Both the position numbers and the translations under genes were made by a program. Source: Pantoea allii (GTDB lineage Bacteria > Pseudomonadota > Gammaproteobacteria > Enterobacterales > Enterobacteriaceae). From it: DNA of 64,000 nucleotides. Where the stretch lies: positions 372,001 through 436,000 of the forward strand of contig NZ_NTMH01000040.1 in NCBI RefSeq assembly GCF_002307475.1. Direction: 5' to 3'. The notes beneath the pieces are model-generated. The model searched no databases, was not told the DNA's origin, and saw only the letters and a program-made list of their open reading frames with translations. This document shows, piece by piece, positions 27,892 through 38,359 of the stretch (its first letter is position 1; every line of letters begins with the position of its first letter).

Positions 27892-30800
27892 TTACGGCTT
27901 GGTAGCAGGTGCAGTGGCCTGATGGGTGGCGCTATGGCCGCCCGCCGATCCTCTGCCATCAAACTGGAAAGAAGGACGCTGCCAGTCACTCTGAGGCGCA
28001 GGCTCGGGTTGCCATGCAGGTGCAGGTGCCTTAGTCATCGGCGCAGAGGCAAAATGCTTCCAGCGCGTTTCGACATTGGCGTTAACCGCCTCTACAGGAA
28101 CATCGCGTGCGGCAACCGGCGCATGAGGTTCGCTAACCGGAGTGAGGGTTTCCTCAGCGGCGACAGGCGCGTTTAAGACCTCTTCCACCTGGGCTTCGGT
28201 CGCTGCGCTCACGTCGGTGCCGGCATGTTCTGCCGTTGCAGATTGCGCCGTTTCTACTGCGGCGGATGCTACTGCGGTTGGTGCGTTAACCTCAGGTTCT
28301 TCGGCAACGTCAGCAGGCTGTGCCTGTTGCGCAATCTCTTCAGCACGGGCTTCAACGGCCGCTGGAATTACCGCGGGTTCATGATTCACCGGCGCATCAA
28401 TCGCGTGGGTATCATCAGTATTCACCACAGTAACCGGAGTTTCAGCCTGCGGTTCAGCAATTTGCACCGGTGCAGCCTGGGAAGCAGGGGCTTCATCAGT
28501 CACGACAGGCAGTGCAATGGCTGGTGCCGTTTCTTCGCGGTGGTAATCTGGCGTCGTTTTCGCTGTGTCCTGAAGGGTTTGCTCTTCATTCGTTTGCGCG
28601 ACCGGATAACGAACCCAGACTTTGCCCGAGGCCATTTCAGGAGAAGCCGAGGCGGCATCTAACGGCATGGCGGACTGCGTCGGGTAACGCTCATCACGGT
28701 AACGACGGCGACGCTGACCACTGACACGCAGATGACGAGGCGAACGGCGTGAACGGCGCGGCATATTGGCATTATCGCGACCGTCATGTTCCTCCGTCTC
28801 CTCAACCTGCGAGGTTTCAACAACAGGCTGAACCTGACGAGCTTCAACAGGTTCAGCTGACTCAATAGCCGCCACCTGAGGCTGGTCAGTGTTTTCGCCA
28901 ACGCGGATTTTCTGCGTCAGTTGACGTGGTTTGCGGCGTGGCATTACCTGCACGCGCTCATCTTCCTGCGCATCCACAGCGACCGGGGCTACAACCTCAA
29001 CGGCTTCTTCAACCGTGGTGCTGACATCCTGCTGGGCGCGTTTCTCTTCCTGACGGCGACGCTGACGTTCAGCACGCTGTTCGCGGCGCTGTTGCTGCTG
29101 CTCATCACGTTGCTGACGGGCTTCGTCGCTCAGTACCGGACGATCGTCACGCGCTTCATTCGGCTGTGCCTGACGCTTGTTGCGGCGATTGTCTTCACGC
29201 GGTTCGCGGCTGTCGCGAGGCTCGCGGTTATCACGAGCGTCACGGTTGTCACGAGATTCGCGGTTATCACGGGATTCACGCTGCTGCGTGCTGTCGCCAT
29301 TACGTGGCGTACGCTCGCGACGATTGTTGTTGCGGCGGTTGTTACGACGATCGCCACGCTGATTGCCATTTTCTTCTTCGCTGGCTTTCTGCGGTTCAGA
29401 AACCTCAGCAACAGGCTCGGCAGCAGCTGGAGCAGGTTCGCCAGCAAACAGTTTTTTCAATCCACCTAACAAACGGCTTACCAGGCCCGCACTGGCAGGT
29501 GCTGCCGAAGCAGCAGGGGCGGTCTCAGTAACCGACGCTGGAGCAGCGGTAACCACATCCGGAGAGGCTTCCGCAGGTGCCGGCGGCGCATCAGGCATCA
29601 CAAACGCTGCCAGCGCAGGTTGCTCCGGACGGCGACGTTCGGCATGTTCCTCTTCTGATGGCATCGCCATCTCAGCTTCATGCAGCTTCGGCAGGTGGTA
29701 GCTCAGCGTCTGGGTTTCCTCACCTTTACGCACGCGTAAAACGGAGTAGTGCGGCGTTTCCATTCTGTCGTCAGGAACGATGACCGCACGCACGCCGCCC
29801 TGACGTTTCTCGATAGCATTCACTGCTTCACGTTTTTCGTTCAGCAGATAAGAGGCAACCGGAACCGGCACAATGGCATGCACTTCTTTGGTGTTGTCCT
29901 TCAGCGCTTCTTCTTCAATCAGGCGCAGAATAGACAATGACAGGGATTCGTTATCACGAATGGTGCCGGTGCCGCTACAGCGCGGACAGACGTGATGGCT
30001 GGACTCGCCCAGCGATGGGCTGAGACGCTGGCGGGACATTTCCAGCAGGCCAAAACGTGAAATATGGCTGATTTGAATACGAGCGCGATCCTGACGTACG
30101 GCTTCACGCAGACGGTTTTCAACCGCGCGCTGGTGACGAACGGGCGTCATATCAATAAAGTCGATAACGATCAGACCGCCGAGATCGCGCAGACGCAACT
30201 GACGGGCAATCTCATCGGCGGCTTCAAGATTGGTATTAAAGGCGGTTTCCTCAATATCACCGCCGCGAGTCGCACGTGCGGAGTTGATATCGATGGCAGT
30301 CAGCGCTTCGGTACTGTCGATAACGATCGACCCGCCGGAAGGCAAGCGGACTTCGCGCTGGAAAGCGGATTCAATTTGCGATTCGATTTGATAATGGCTG
30401 AACAGCGGGATCTCACCGGTGTAGAGCTTAATCTTGCTGGTAAAGTCCGGACGACCCAGGGCAGCGATATGCTGACGAGCTAGCTCCAGGACTTTCGGGT
30501 TATCAATAAGAATCTCACCGATATCCTGACGTAAATAATCGCGGAACGCGCGCACGATTACGTTGCTTTCCTGATGAATCAGGAAAGGCGCAGCGCGGCT
30601 GTCAGCGGCTTTTTTGATGGCTTCCCAGTGCTTCAGGCGGAAACTGAGATCCCACTGCAGGGATTCGGCAGATTTGCCGACGCCAGCGGTACGAACAATC
30701 AGCCCCATGCCATCCGGGAGTTCCAGTGCCGACAAGGCTTCTTTCAGCTCGGTACGGTCATCACCTTCAATCCGACGTGAAATCCCACCCGCACGCGGGT

Positions 30801-31197
30801 TGTTTGGCATCAATACCAGGTAGCTACCGGCCAGAGAGATAAAGGTAGTGAGGGCCGCGCCTTTGTTGCCGCGTTCCTCTTTATCGATCTGAACAATCAC
30901 TTCCTGACCTTCACGCAGCACGTCTTTAATATTCGGACGACCGTGAGAGTTGTAGTGAGCAGGGAAGTATTCGCGGGAAATTTCTTTCAGGGGGAGGAAA
31001 CCGTGACGTTCTGCACCGTAATCGACGAAGGCCGCTTCAAGGCTGGGTTCGATACGGGTAATTTTACCTTTGTAGATGTTGGCTTTTTTCTGTTCGTGTC
31101 CTGGGCTTTCGATATCCAGATCGTACAGACGTTGACCATCAACCAGGGCAACGCGCAACTCCTCCTGCTGAGTTGCGTTAATTAACATTCTTTTCAT
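27892..31197 (-). CDS. rne: Ribonuclease E
   Basis: Essential endonuclease that starts mRNA decay, matures rRNA and tRNA, and scaffolds the degradosome. The 1101 residues (E. coli 1061) comprise an N-terminal catalytic half with S1 domain (about 35-125), metal-binding Asp in [11 protein letters not shown] and DFIDM (matching D303 and D346), and the zinc link CPRCSGTG. The C-terminal half has the membrane-targeting helix [13 protein letters not shown] (about 575-590), an Arg/Asn/Asp-rich RNA-binding segment with short tandem repeats, a second Arg-rich region and the PNPase-binding tail [17 protein letters not shown]. The long upstream leader suggests autoregulation. Confidence 0.97.
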   Translation of the reverse strand: MKRMLINATQQEELRVALVDGQRLYDLDIESPGHEQKKANIYKGKITRIEPSLEAAFVDYGAERHGFLPLKEISREYFPAHYNSHGRPNIKDVLREGQEVIVQIDKEERGNKGAALTTFISLAGSYLVLMPNNPRAGGISRRIEGDDRTELKEALSALELPDGMGLIVRTAGVGKSAESLQWDLSFRLKHWEAIKKAADSRAAPFLIHQESNVIVRAFRDYLRQDIGEILIDNPKVLELARQHIAALGRPDFTSKIKLYTGEIPLFSHYQIESQIESAFQREVRLPSGGSIVIDSTEALTAIDINSARATRGGDIEETAFNTNLEAADEIARQLRLRDLGGLIVIDFIDMTPVRHQRAVENRLREAVRQDRARIQISHISRFGLLEMSRQRLSPSLGESSHHVCPRCSGTGTIRDNESLSLSILRLIEEEALKDNTKEVHAIVPVPVASYLLNEKREAVNAIEKRQGGVRAVIVPDDRMETPHYSVLRVRKGEETQTLSYHLPKLHEAEMAMPSEEEHAERRRPEQPALAAFVMPDAPPAPAEASPDVVTAAPASVTETAPAASAAPASAGLVSRLLGGLKKLFAGEPAPAAAEPVAEVSEPQKASEEENGNQRGDRRNNRRNNNRRERTPRNGDSTQQRESRDNRESRDNRDARDNREPRDSREPREDNRRNKRQAQPNEARDDRPVLSDEARQQRDEQQQQRREQRAERQRRRQEEKRAQQDVSTTVEEAVEVVAPVAVDAQEDERVQVMPRRKPRQLTQKIRVGENTDQPQVAAIESAEPVEARQVQPVVETSQVEETEEHDGRDNANMPRRSRRSPRHLRVSGQRRRRYRDERYPTQSAMPLDAASASPEMASGKVWVRYPVAQTNEEQTLQDTAKTTPDYHREETAPAIALPVVTDEAPASQAAPVQIAEPQAETPVTVVNTDDTHAIDAPVNHEPAVIPAAVEARAEEIAQQAQPADVAEEPEVNAPTAVASAAVETAQSATAEHAGTDVSAATEAQVEEVLNAPVAAEETLTPVSEPHAPVAARDVPVEAVNANVETRWKHFASAPMTKAPAPAWQPEPAPQSDWQRPSFQFDGRGSAGGHSATHQATAPATKP
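29195..29285. repeat. Degenerate 12-15 bp tandem repeats inside rne
   Basis: The DNA repeats variants of CGCGGTTATCACGAG about six times. On the coding strand they give [20 protein letters not shown] and related units in the first Arg-rich RNA-binding segment of RNase E. Copy number may vary by slippage. Confidence 0.7.
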
Positions 31198-31767
31198 CGT
31201 GACGTACTCGTTATTCTTTCATGAGTGATTAAAGCTGCGGGCATAGTTACCCTGGACGAGTATCAACCGATGGCCCCGTGACTTAGTGCAATGTCGTCAA
31301 CCTCACGGTTATCGACCGCGCGAGGGGCGCAAATAACGTCGGTGGCCTGTTTTTCATAAGGAACAACAGCACCAGATAGTGGAAATGCGAGAGATAATTC
31401 AGTAAACCCGAGCACTCCATCTCATGTCCAGGCCGCAACCCGCAGCCCGCTAACTGTCTGATTTCGCATTACGTCTTACGCCATTGCTGCGTGTCTGCTC
31501 AATCCGACAAAATAACTAATTTCGCTGTTTTCTTCTCTGAATCTTCAGCTAAGAAACCTAAGCATTATTCCACTGCTAACCTTCATATAGCAAGGCGACT
31601 TTAACTCACTGATCAATTTTCTTTACATTTTAAGAACCCTGCGACAGAAAGTGCGCCAGTGCTGCTGTAAATCACAGCAATCACATTGCCCGTTCTGAGG
31701 GGACGCAGAGAGTTAAGCACAGAAAAAGGGGTGGCGCTATCAGGGGACACTATTTAGAATCGCCGCC
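31198..31767. other. rne leader and rne/rluC divergent promoter region
   Basis: These 570 bases separate the divergent genes. The rne side should be transcribed as a long 5' leader (361 bases in E. coli) that senses RNase E activity. The rluC side has a possible TAGAAT -10 just before the gene. No coding region is seen. Confidence 0.65.
31301..31325 (-). promoter_or_regulatory. Stem-loop in the rne 5' leader
   Basis: On the minus strand CCTC-GCG-CGGT-CGATA-ACCG-T-GAGG folds into a bulged hairpin about 105-130 bases before the rne start codon. Its place fits the conserved leader hairpins through which RNase E cuts its own mRNA; equivalence to E. coli hp2 is my inference. Confidence 0.45.
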
Positions 31768-32724
31768 ATGAAAACAGAGAATCCCGGCGTACAATTTGTC
31801 GCCATCACGGCTGAAAATGCCGGACAGCGTATTGATAACTTTTTGCGCACCCATTTAAAAGGTGTGCCAAAAAGCATGATTTATCGCATCGTGCGTAAAG
31901 GCGAGGTGCGGGTGAACAAGAAACGCATTAAGCCGGAGTACAAGCTTGAAGAGGGCGATGAGGTCCGCATTCCGCCGGTGCGCGTGGCCGAACGGGATGA
32001 CGAAGCCGTGTCGCCGAAGCTGGCAAAAGTGGCTTCGCTGGCAAACGCCATCCTCTTTGAAGATGACCACCTGTTGGTATTGAATAAGCCCTCCGGGACG
32101 GCGGTACACGGCGGCAGTGGGCTAAGCTTTGGCGTGATTGAAGGGCTGCGCGCGTTGCGTCCCGAAGCCCGTTTTCTGGAGCTGGTGCACCGTCTGGACC
32201 GGGACACATCCGGTGTTTTACTGGTCGCTAAAAAACGTTCTGCCTTGCGCTCGCTGCACGAACAGCTGCGCGAGAAGGGCATGCAGAAAGATTATCTGGC
32301 GCTGGTACAGGGCAACTGGCCTTCACATTTAAAAGTGGTTCAGGCTCCGCTGCTGAAAAATATTCTACAAAGCGGTGAGCGCATGGTGCGGGTGAGCGGA
32401 GAAGGCAAACCTTCAGAAACCCGTTTTAAAGTGGAAGAGCGCTTTGACGGTGCCACGCTGGTCAAAGCCAGCCCGGTTACCGGGCGCACCCATCAGATTC
32501 GTGTGCATACCTTACATGCCGGTCATCCGATTGCGTTTGATGACCGCTATGGCGATCGGGCGTTTGACAGCCAACTGGCTCCCACGGGGCTTAACCGCTT
32601 GTTCCTGCACGCGGCCGCGCTGACCTTTACTCATCCCAACAGCGGTGAAACGCTGCGCATGGAAGCGCCGCTGGATGATAAGTTACAGCACTGCCTGACG
32701 AAGCTGCGCCAGCAGAAGAGCTGA
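31768..32724 (+). CDS. rluC: 23S rRNA pseudouridine synthase RluC
   Basis: Makes pseudouridine at 23S rRNA positions 955, 2504 and 2580. The 318-residue protein has an S4 RNA-binding domain (RIDNFLRTHLKGVPKSMIYRIVRKG, about 21-45) and the RluA-family catalytic Asp at D144 in HRLDRDTSG. PVTGRTHQIRVHTLHAGHPI lies in the C-terminal half. It is divergent from rne and nearly abuts the convergent maf. Confidence 0.97.
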   Translation: MKTENPGVQFVAITAENAGQRIDNFLRTHLKGVPKSMIYRIVRKGEVRVNKKRIKPEYKLEEGDEVRIPPVRVAERDDEAVSPKLAKVASLANAILFEDDHLLVLNKPSGTAVHGGSGLSFGVIEGLRALRPEARFLELVHRLDRDTSGVLLVAKKRSALRSLHEQLREKGMQKDYLALVQGNWPSHLKVVQAPLLKNILQSGERMVRVSGEGKPSETRFKVEERFDGATLVKASPVTGRTHQIRVHTLHAGHPIAFDDRYGDRAFDSQLAPTGLNRLFLHAAALTFTHPNSGETLRMEAPLDDKLQHCLTKLRQQKS

Positions 32725-32735
32725 CGCACGGGGCA

Positions 32736-33323
32736 TCAGTCCTCTAATGGATTGATGCCTGCTTCGCGCAACATGTTGGTCAGCGCAATCAGCGGTAAGC
32801 CCACCAGCGTATTCGGATCGCGTCCCTCCAGGCGGTCAAACAAACAAATCCCCAGTCCTTCGCTTTTAAAACTGCCCGCGCACTGCAGCGGTTGCTCCTT
32901 CTTTATATACGCACGAATTTCCTGCTGGGTTAAGGTCCGGAAATGCACGGTGAAAGGTTCGCAGCAGTGCATTAAGCGCTGGCTGGCAGGGTGATATAAC
33001 GCCAGCCCGGTATAAAAGATGACGCGGTTACCGCTGGCGGCACGCAACTGTGCTTCCGCGTTTGCCTCGGTATGGGGCTTACCGGTTATCACGTCATCCA
33101 GTACGCACACCTGGTCAGAGCCAATAATCCAGTGGTCGGGGTAGCTCCCGGCCAGCGCCTGTGCTTTGGCGATGGCGAGTCGCGTCACCAGTGCCTCTGC
33201 GCGTTCATTCTCTAACGGCGTCTCATCTGTTTGGGGAGAGGCGACCGTAAAAGGCAAGCCCAGCCGGGCCAGGAGCGCCTGACGAAAGGGGGAGGTTGAT
33301 GCTAAAAGAATCGATGCTGTCAT
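32736..33323 (-). CDS. yceF: Maf-like 7-methyl-GTP pyrophosphatase YceF
   Basis: A house-cleaning nucleotide pyrophosphatase of the Maf family; the E. coli homologue prefers m7GTP. The 195 residues include the N-terminal [19 protein letters not shown], the [22 protein letters not shown] motif, [12 protein letters not shown] and [30 protein letters not shown]. The start codon is preceded by seven A and shows no Shine-Dalgarno, so translation may depend on the A-rich leader. It converges on rluC with eleven bases between them. Confidence 0.95.
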   Translation of the reverse strand: MTASILLASTSPFRQALLARLGLPFTVASPQTDETPLENERAEALVTRLAIAKAQALAGSYPDHWIIGSDQVCVLDDVITGKPHTEANAEAQLRAASGNRVIFYTGLALYHPASQRLMHCCEPFTVHFRTLTQQEIRAYIKKEQPLQCAGSFKSEGLGICLFDRLEGRDPNTLVGLPLIALTNMLREAGINPLED

Positions 33324-33463
33324 TTTTTTTCAATATTGATAGCGAATTGGTGACAGTCATTTTAAACTGTGCGCCGCACTGGATGCGAATAGTGGTTGAA
33401 AGATGCTGTTTAACGGCCTTTTTCTTTGACTCTATGTGATTACAAAGTTAATATGCGCGCCCT

Positions 33464-33985
33464 ATGCAAAAGGTAAAATTACCCCTAACGCTGGACCCAG
33501 TCCGCACCGCTCAGAAACGCCTCGATTATCAAGGTGTTTATACCTCTCAACAGGTTGAGCGTGTCGCTGAGTCGGTCGTTAGTGTGGACAGTGATGTAGA
33601 TTGTGTCATGTCGTTTGCGGTTGATAACCAGCGTCTGGCAGTACTGACGGGTACTGCTGAAGTACAAGTTACGCTGCGGTGTCAACGCTGCAACCAGGTT
33701 TTTCCACATCATGTACACGTAAGCTATTGCTTCAGCCCTGTGTCGTCTGACGAGCAGGCCGAGGCGTTGCCGGAAGCGTACGAGCCGGTTGATGTCAACG
33801 AGTTTGGTGAGATCGACCTGCTGGCAGTTATCGAGGATGAAGTTATTCTCGCGCTGCCTGTGGTTCCGGTGCACGATTCTGAACACTGTGAAGTGTCCGA
33901 GGCGGACATGGTGTTTGGTCAGTTGCCTGCAGAGGCAGAAAAACCAAACCCATTTGCCGTATTAGCCAGTTTAAAGCGTAAGTAA
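33464..33985 (+). CDS. yceD: YceD, 23S rRNA accumulation protein
   Basis: A 173-residue DUF177 protein conserved next to rpmF. E. coli YceD affects 23S rRNA accumulation; the mechanism is not known. It contains a CxxC pair in [12 protein letters not shown] (near residue 70) and an acidic patch before [22 protein letters not shown]. The [23 protein letters not shown]-terminus matches E. coli. It is 14 bases from rpmF and cotranscribed with it. Confidence 0.95.
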   Translation: MQKVKLPLTLDPVRTAQKRLDYQGVYTSQQVERVAESVVSVDSDVDCVMSFAVDNQRLAVLTGTAEVQVTLRCQRCNQVFPHHVHVSYCFSPVSSDEQAEALPEAYEPVDVNEFGEIDLLAVIEDEVILALPVVPVHDSEHCEVSEADMVFGQLPAEAEKPNPFAVLASLKRK

Positions 33986-33999
33986 TAGGAGTAAGGTCC

Positions 34000-34170
34000 A
34001 TGGCCGTACAACAGAATAAACCCACCCGTTCTAAGCGTGGTATGCGTCGTTCGCACGATGCTCTGACCACTGCCACTCTGTCAGTAGATAAAGTTTCTGG
34101 TGAAACTCATCTGCGTCACCACATCACTGCGGATGGTTACTACCGCGGTCGCAAGGTTATCGTTAAGTAA
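34000..34170 (+). CDS. rpmF: 50S ribosomal protein L32
   Basis: A 56-residue basic protein of the large ribosomal subunit, one residue shorter than in E. coli. The N-terminus [20 protein letters not shown] and the C-terminus [20 protein letters not shown] are nearly identical to E. coli. AGGAGTAAGG precedes the start. It lies between yceD and plsX in the conserved ribosome-lipid operon. Confidence 0.98.
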   Translation: MAVQQNKPTRSKRGMRRSHDALTTATLSVDKVSGETHLRHHITADGYYRGRKVIVK

Positions 34171-34195
34171 GTTCTTTGCTTAGCAAGGCGATACC

Positions 34196-35236
34196 TTGGC
34201 ACGTTTGACCCTGGCTATCGATGCCATGGGCGGGGACTTCGGCCCCTGCGTGACGGTGCCTGCAGCATTGCAGGCACTGGCCTCTCATTCGGAAATTATC
34301 CTTCTTCTTGTCGGAGATCCCGACATTCTCACGCCATTGCTTGCCAAAGCGGATTCCTCCTTACTGGAGCGACTGCAGGTTGTGCCTGCCGAATCAGTTA
34401 TTGCAAGTGATGCGCGACCCGCACAAGCCATCCGTAACAGCCGCGGCAGTTCAATGCGAGTGGCGTTAGAGTTGGTCAAAGAAGGGCGGGCCCAGGCCTG
34501 CGTCAGCAGCGGCAACACGGGCGCGCTGATGGGGCTGGCGACACTATTACTTAAGCCGTTGGACGGCATTAAACGTCCGGCGCTTATGACCGTTTTACCC
34601 CATCAGCAGAAGGGAAAAACGGTCATTTTAGATTTAGGTGCCAATGTCGACTCTGACAGTGCGATGCTGGTGCAGTTTGCGGTGATGGGCTCAGTTATGG
34701 CGGAAGAAGTGCTGGGCATTGCGAATCCGCGTGTGGCACTTCTCAATATTGGTCATGAAGAGCACAAAGGGCTTGAAAGCATCCGCGATGCGGCGTTAAG
34801 TCTCAAAGCATTGCCGCAGATTAACTACATTGGTTATCTCGAAGGTAACGATTTACTGACTGGCAAAACGGATGTGCTGGTCTGTGATGGTTTCGCTGGA
34901 AACATCACACTGAAGACCATGGAAGGCGTAGTAAGAATGTTTCTTTCCCTGTTCAAGTCGTCAGGGGAAGGTGAAAAGCGGTCGTGGTGGCTGACGTTGC
35001 TGGGGCGCTGGATTAAAAAGCGTTTGGCCAGGCGCTTCGGGCATCTCAACCCCGACCAGTACAATGGCGCTTGTCTGTTAGGATTACGCGGGACAGTGAT
35101 AAAGAGCCATGGCGCAGCAAATCAACATGCTTTTGCCGTGGCGATCAATCAGGCCGAGCAGACGGTGAGGCGGCAGGTTCCTGAACGCATTGCCGCCCGT
35201 CTGGACGCTGTATTAGCCAGGAGTGACAAAGCCTAG
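34196..35236 (+). CDS. plsX: Phosphate acyltransferase PlsX
   Basis: Converts acyl-ACP to acyl-phosphate, the donor for PlsY in phospholipid synthesis; a peripheral membrane enzyme. The 346-residue protein starts [15 protein letters not shown] and has [12 protein letters not shown] and [10 protein letters not shown]. The start is TTG with AAGG seven bases upstream, a rare start that matches the family N-terminus. Its stop abuts the fabH ATG, which suggests coupled translation. Confidence 0.96.
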   Translation: MARLTLAIDAMGGDFGPCVTVPAALQALASHSEIILLLVGDPDILTPLLAKADSSLLERLQVVPAESVIASDARPAQAIRNSRGSSMRVALELVKEGRAQACVSSGNTGALMGLATLLLKPLDGIKRPALMTVLPHQQKGKTVILDLGANVDSDSAMLVQFAVMGSVMAEEVLGIANPRVALLNIGHEEHKGLESIRDAALSLKALPQINYIGYLEGNDLLTGKTDVLVCDGFAGNITLKTMEGVVRMFLSLFKSSGEGEKRSWWLTLLGRWIKKRLARRFGHLNPDQYNGACLLGLRGTVIKSHGAANQHAFAVAINQAEQTVRRQVPERIAARLDAVLARSDKA

Positions 35237-36190
35237 ATGTTTACCAAAATTATCGGTACGGGCAGTTATTTGCCCAGCCAGATCCGCACCAATGCCGATC
35301 TGGAAAAAATGGTGGAGACCTCGGACGAGTGGATTGTTACCCGTACCGGCATTCGTGAGCGCCGTATTGCTGCTCCGGATGAGACTGTCGCAAGCATGGG
35401 ACATCAGGCTGCACAGCGTGCACTGGAAATGGCAGGCGTCGACGCCAATGATGTGGGGCTGATTATTGTCGCAACCACGTCTTCCAGTCATGCCTTCCCA
35501 AGCTCTGCCTGCATGATTCAGCAGATGCTCGACATCAAAGATTGTGCGGCGTTTGACCTTGCAGCGGCCTGTGCTGGCTTCACCTATGCGTTAAGCGTGG
35601 CCGATCAATATATTAAAAATGGTGCGGTAAAGCATGCGTTAGTCATCGGAGCTGATGTCCTGGCGCGTACGCTCAATCCTGACGATCGTGGTACGATCAT
35701 CCTGTTTGGTGATGGTGCGGGTGCCGTGGTGCTGGGTCAGAGCAAAGAGCAGGGGATCATTTCAACCCACCTGCACGCGGACGGCCGCTATGCCCAATTG
35801 CTGACCCTGCCTTATCAGGATCGTGCGAATCAGGATCAACCCGCTTATCTGACGATGGCAGGCAACGAAGTCTTCAAAGTGGCGGTAACAGAGCTAGCGC
35901 ACATTGTTGATGAGACGTTGCAGGCAAATAACATTGCGCGTGAAGAGCTGGACTGGCTGGTGCCGCATCAGGCTAACCTGCGTATTATCAGCGCCACGGC
36001 GAAAAAACTGGGCATGACCATGGAAAAAGTGGTGGTCACACTGGATCGTCATGGTAATACGTCAGCCGCGTCTGTGCCGAGTGCGCTGGATGAGGCCGTG
36101 CGCGATGGCCGCATCAAACCCGGACAACTTATTTTGCTGGAAGCCTTTGGTGGTGGATTCACCTGGGGTTCTGCGCTGGTTCGCTTTTGA
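35237..36190 (+). CDS. fabH: Beta-ketoacyl-ACP synthase III FabH
   Basis: Starts fatty acid synthesis by condensing acetyl-CoA with malonyl-ACP. The 317-residue enzyme has the Cys-His-Asn triad: C112 in DLAAACAGF, His in VPHQANLRI and Asn in [22 protein letters not shown] at the N-terminal side is the CoA-binding signature. It follows plsX without a spacer and leads into fabD. Confidence 0.98.
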   Translation: MFTKIIGTGSYLPSQIRTNADLEKMVETSDEWIVTRTGIRERRIAAPDETVASMGHQAAQRALEMAGVDANDVGLIIVATTSSSHAFPSSACMIQQMLDIKDCAAFDLAAACAGFTYALSVADQYIKNGAVKHALVIGADVLARTLNPDDRGTIILFGDGAGAVVLGQSKEQGIISTHLHADGRYAQLLTLPYQDRANQDQPAYLTMAGNEVFKVAVTELAHIVDETLQANNIAREELDWLVPHQANLRIISATAKKLGMTMEKVVVTLDRHGNTSAASVPSALDEAVRDGRIKPGQLILLEAFGGGFTWGSALVRF

Positions 36191-36206
36191 TTGACAGGAA
36201 CTGAAA

Positions 36207-37139
36207 ATGACGCAATTTGCTTTTGTTTTCCCAGGTCAGGGCTCACAGACCGTGGGCATGTTAACGGAACTGGCTGCTGCTTATCCGGCCGTTGAAGCCA
36301 CGTTTCGTGAAGCTTCTGACGTCCTCGGTTATGATCTGTGGCAGTTAGTCAGCCAGGGACCTGCTGAAGCGTTAAATAAAACCTGGCAGACACAGCCTGC
36401 GCTACTGGCGGCTTCGGTAGCTATCTACCGTGTCTGGCAGCAACAGGGTGGCAAACAGCCTGCCCTGATGGCAGGTCATAGCCTGGGTGAGTACTCAGCG
36501 CTGGTCTGCGCAGGCGTGCTGGATTTTGCGGACGCGATCAAGCTGGTTGAACTGCGTGGTAAACTGATGCAGGAAGCCGTGCCAGAAGGCACCGGCGCTA
36601 TGCAGGCGATCATCGGTCTTGATGATGCAGCCATTGCAAAAGCCTGTGAAGAGAGTGCGCAGGGCGAAGTCGTTTCGCCGGTAAACTTCAACTCGCCAGG
36701 CCAGGTGGTGATCGCCGGTAACAAAGATGCGGTTGAACGCGCGGGTGCAGCCTGCAAAGCGGCAGGTGCAAAACGTGCGCTCCCGTTGCCGGTGAGCGTT
36801 CCTTCCCACTGCGCGCTGATGAAGCCAGCAGCCGATAAACTGGCGTTGACGCTGGAAAACATCACCTTTAATGCGCCAGTGGTACCGGTTATTAATAACG
36901 TGGATGTAAAAGCAGAAACGGACGCAGACGCGATTCGTCATGCGTTGATTCGTCAGCTTTACAGCCCGGTACGCTGGACAGAAAGCGTCGAGGCCATGGC
37001 CGCTCAGGGCGTCACTCAGCTGTTTGAAATGGGACCAGGTAAAGTCCTTACCGGTCTGACAAAACGCATTGTAGACGGCCTGTCCGCAGCAGCGGTGAAC
37101 GATACTGCGTCATTGACTGCGGCGCTTGCACAGGAATAA
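36207..37139 (+). CDS. fabD: Malonyl-CoA-ACP transacylase FabD
   Basis: Loads malonyl groups from CoA onto ACP for chain extension. The 310-residue enzyme carries the nucleophile S92 in AGHSLGEYSAL and the catalytic His in VPSHCALM. FVFPGQGSQ at the start and MQAIIGLDD in the middle are family motifs. It lies ten bases before fabG. Confidence 0.98.
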   Translation: MTQFAFVFPGQGSQTVGMLTELAAAYPAVEATFREASDVLGYDLWQLVSQGPAEALNKTWQTQPALLAASVAIYRVWQQQGGKQPALMAGHSLGEYSALVCAGVLDFADAIKLVELRGKLMQEAVPEGTGAMQAIIGLDDAAIAKACEESAQGEVVSPVNFNSPGQVVIAGNKDAVERAGAACKAAGAKRALPLPVSVPSHCALMKPAADKLALTLENITFNAPVVPVINNVDVKAETDADAIRHALIRQLYSPVRWTESVEAMAAQGVTQLFEMGPGKVLTGLTKRIVDGLSAAAVNDTASLTAALAQE

Positions 37140-37149
37140 GAGGAAAATC

Positions 37150-37884
37150 ATGAGCTTTGAAGGTAAAGTAGCGCTGGTAACTGGCGCAAGCCGCGGCATC
37201 GGCCGTGCGATTGCAGAAACCCTGGCCGCACGCGGTGCGAAAGTGGTCGGTACTGCAACCAGCCAAAGTGGTGCCGATGCTATCAGTGATTACCTTGGCG
37301 ATAAAGGACAAGGTCTGCTGTTAAACGTGACGGATGCCGCTTCTGTAAACAGTGTTTTAGAGAAAATTCGCGCGGAATTTGGCGAAGTGGACATTTTAGT
37401 CAATAATGCAGGCATTACGCGTGATAATCTACTGATGCGTATGAAAGACGATGAGTGGCAGGATATCCTTGATACCAACCTCACATCGGTATTCCGTCTT
37501 TCTAAGGCGGTGATGCGTGCCATGATGAAAAAGCGCATGGGTCGTATCATCACCATCGGTTCTGTTGTTGGAACCATGGGCAATGCGGGTCAGGCAAACT
37601 ACGCTGCAGCAAAAGCAGGTTTGATTGGCTTTAGCAAATCACTGGCGCGGGAAATCGCGTCACGTGGCATTACCGTCAACGTCGTGGCTCCGGGCTTCAT
37701 AGAGACCGACATGACGCGGGCACTGAACGAAGATCAACGTTCCGGTATTCTGGCGGAGGTCCCAGCGGGTCGCTTAGGCGAAGCGCAGGAAATTGCTAAT
37801 GCCGTTGCATTCTTAGCCTCTGACGAAGCAGCCTACATCACGGGTGAGACGCTGCACGTCAATGGCGGCATGTATATGGTCTGA
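37150..37884 (+). CDS. fabG: 3-oxoacyl-ACP reductase FabG
   Basis: NADPH-dependent SDR enzyme that reduces 3-oxoacyl-ACP in each elongation cycle. The 244-residue protein has TGASRGIGRA for NADP, NNAGITRDN and the catalytic Ser-Tyr-Lys set in IGSVVGTMGN and NYAAAKAG. The start MSFEGKVALV matches E. coli MNFEGKIALV; a frame start eight codons earlier overlaps fabD and was rejected. Confidence 0.98.
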   Translation: MSFEGKVALVTGASRGIGRAIAETLAARGAKVVGTATSQSGADAISDYLGDKGQGLLLNVTDAASVNSVLEKIRAEFGEVDILVNNAGITRDNLLMRMKDDEWQDILDTNLTSVFRLSKAVMRAMMKKRMGRIITIGSVVGTMGNAGQANYAAAKAGLIGFSKSLAREIASRGITVNVVAPGFIETDMTRALNEDQRSGILAEVPAGRLGEAQEIANAVAFLASDEAAYITGETLHVNGGMYMV

Positions 37885-38037
37885 TAATTACGAAATCATT
37901 TGCATTATTTGCGGATAAAACCGCACAATAGCGTAAAATCGTGGTTCGACCAGCCGGGATTTTGTTGCATCTTTTTCAACATTTTATACACTACGAAAAC
38001 CATCGCGAAAGCGAGTTTTGATAGGAAATTAAATAGT

Positions 38038-38274
38038 ATGAGCGATATCGAACAACGCGTTAAGAAAATCATCAGTGAGCAGCTGGGTGTGAAAGAGGAA
38101 GAAGTGACCAACTCTGCATCTTTCGTAGAAGACCTTGGTGCCGATTCTCTTGATACCGTTGAGCTGGTAATGGCTCTGGAAGAAGAGTTTGATACTGAAA
38201 TTCCAGACGAAGAAGCTGAGAAAATCACTACCGTTCAGGCAGCGATCGACTATATCAATAGCCATAAAGGCTAA
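38038..38274 (+). CDS. acpP: Acyl carrier protein
   Basis: A 78-residue acidic carrier of growing acyl chains. The phosphopantetheine attaches to S37 (counting Met) in [19 protein letters not shown]. It is almost identical to E. coli AcpP. The start was set at [10 protein letters not shown], with TAGGAAA upstream; a longer frame start 46 codons earlier has no family match. It has its own upstream gap of about 150 bases, consistent with an independent strong promoter, and its own terminator. Confidence 0.98.
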   Translation: MSDIEQRVKKIISEQLGVKEEEVTNSASFVEDLGADSLDTVELVMALEEEFDTEIPDEEAEKITTVQAAIDYINSHKG

Positions 38275-38283
38275 TGAATATCT

Positions 38284-38313
38284 TCAGGCGGTCAATTGAC
38301 CGCCTGAGTTTTA
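38284..38313 (+). terminator. Intrinsic terminator after acpP
   Basis: TCAGGCGGTC-AATT-GACCGCCTGA forms a perfect stem and is followed by GTTTTAT. It probably partly ends acpP transcripts before fabF. Confidence 0.78.
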
Positions 38314-38359
38314 TGTTTGCCCCTCAATAGTCATTTTTATCCCTCCCTGGAGGACGAAC

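Noticed and set aside
29195..29285. Short spaced repeats resembling a CRISPR array
   Set aside because: Units are directly adjacent, degenerate and in frame with the rne coding sequence.
28142..29701. Several long plus-strand open frames opposite rne, rich in Ser, Arg, Cys or Ala
   Set aside because: They mirror the low-complexity C-terminal half of RNase E and have no ribosome sites or recognisable domains.
36476..36941. Antisense open frames of 129 and 148 codons in fabD
   Set aside because: Typical shadows of a GC-rich coding region; no start signals or domains.
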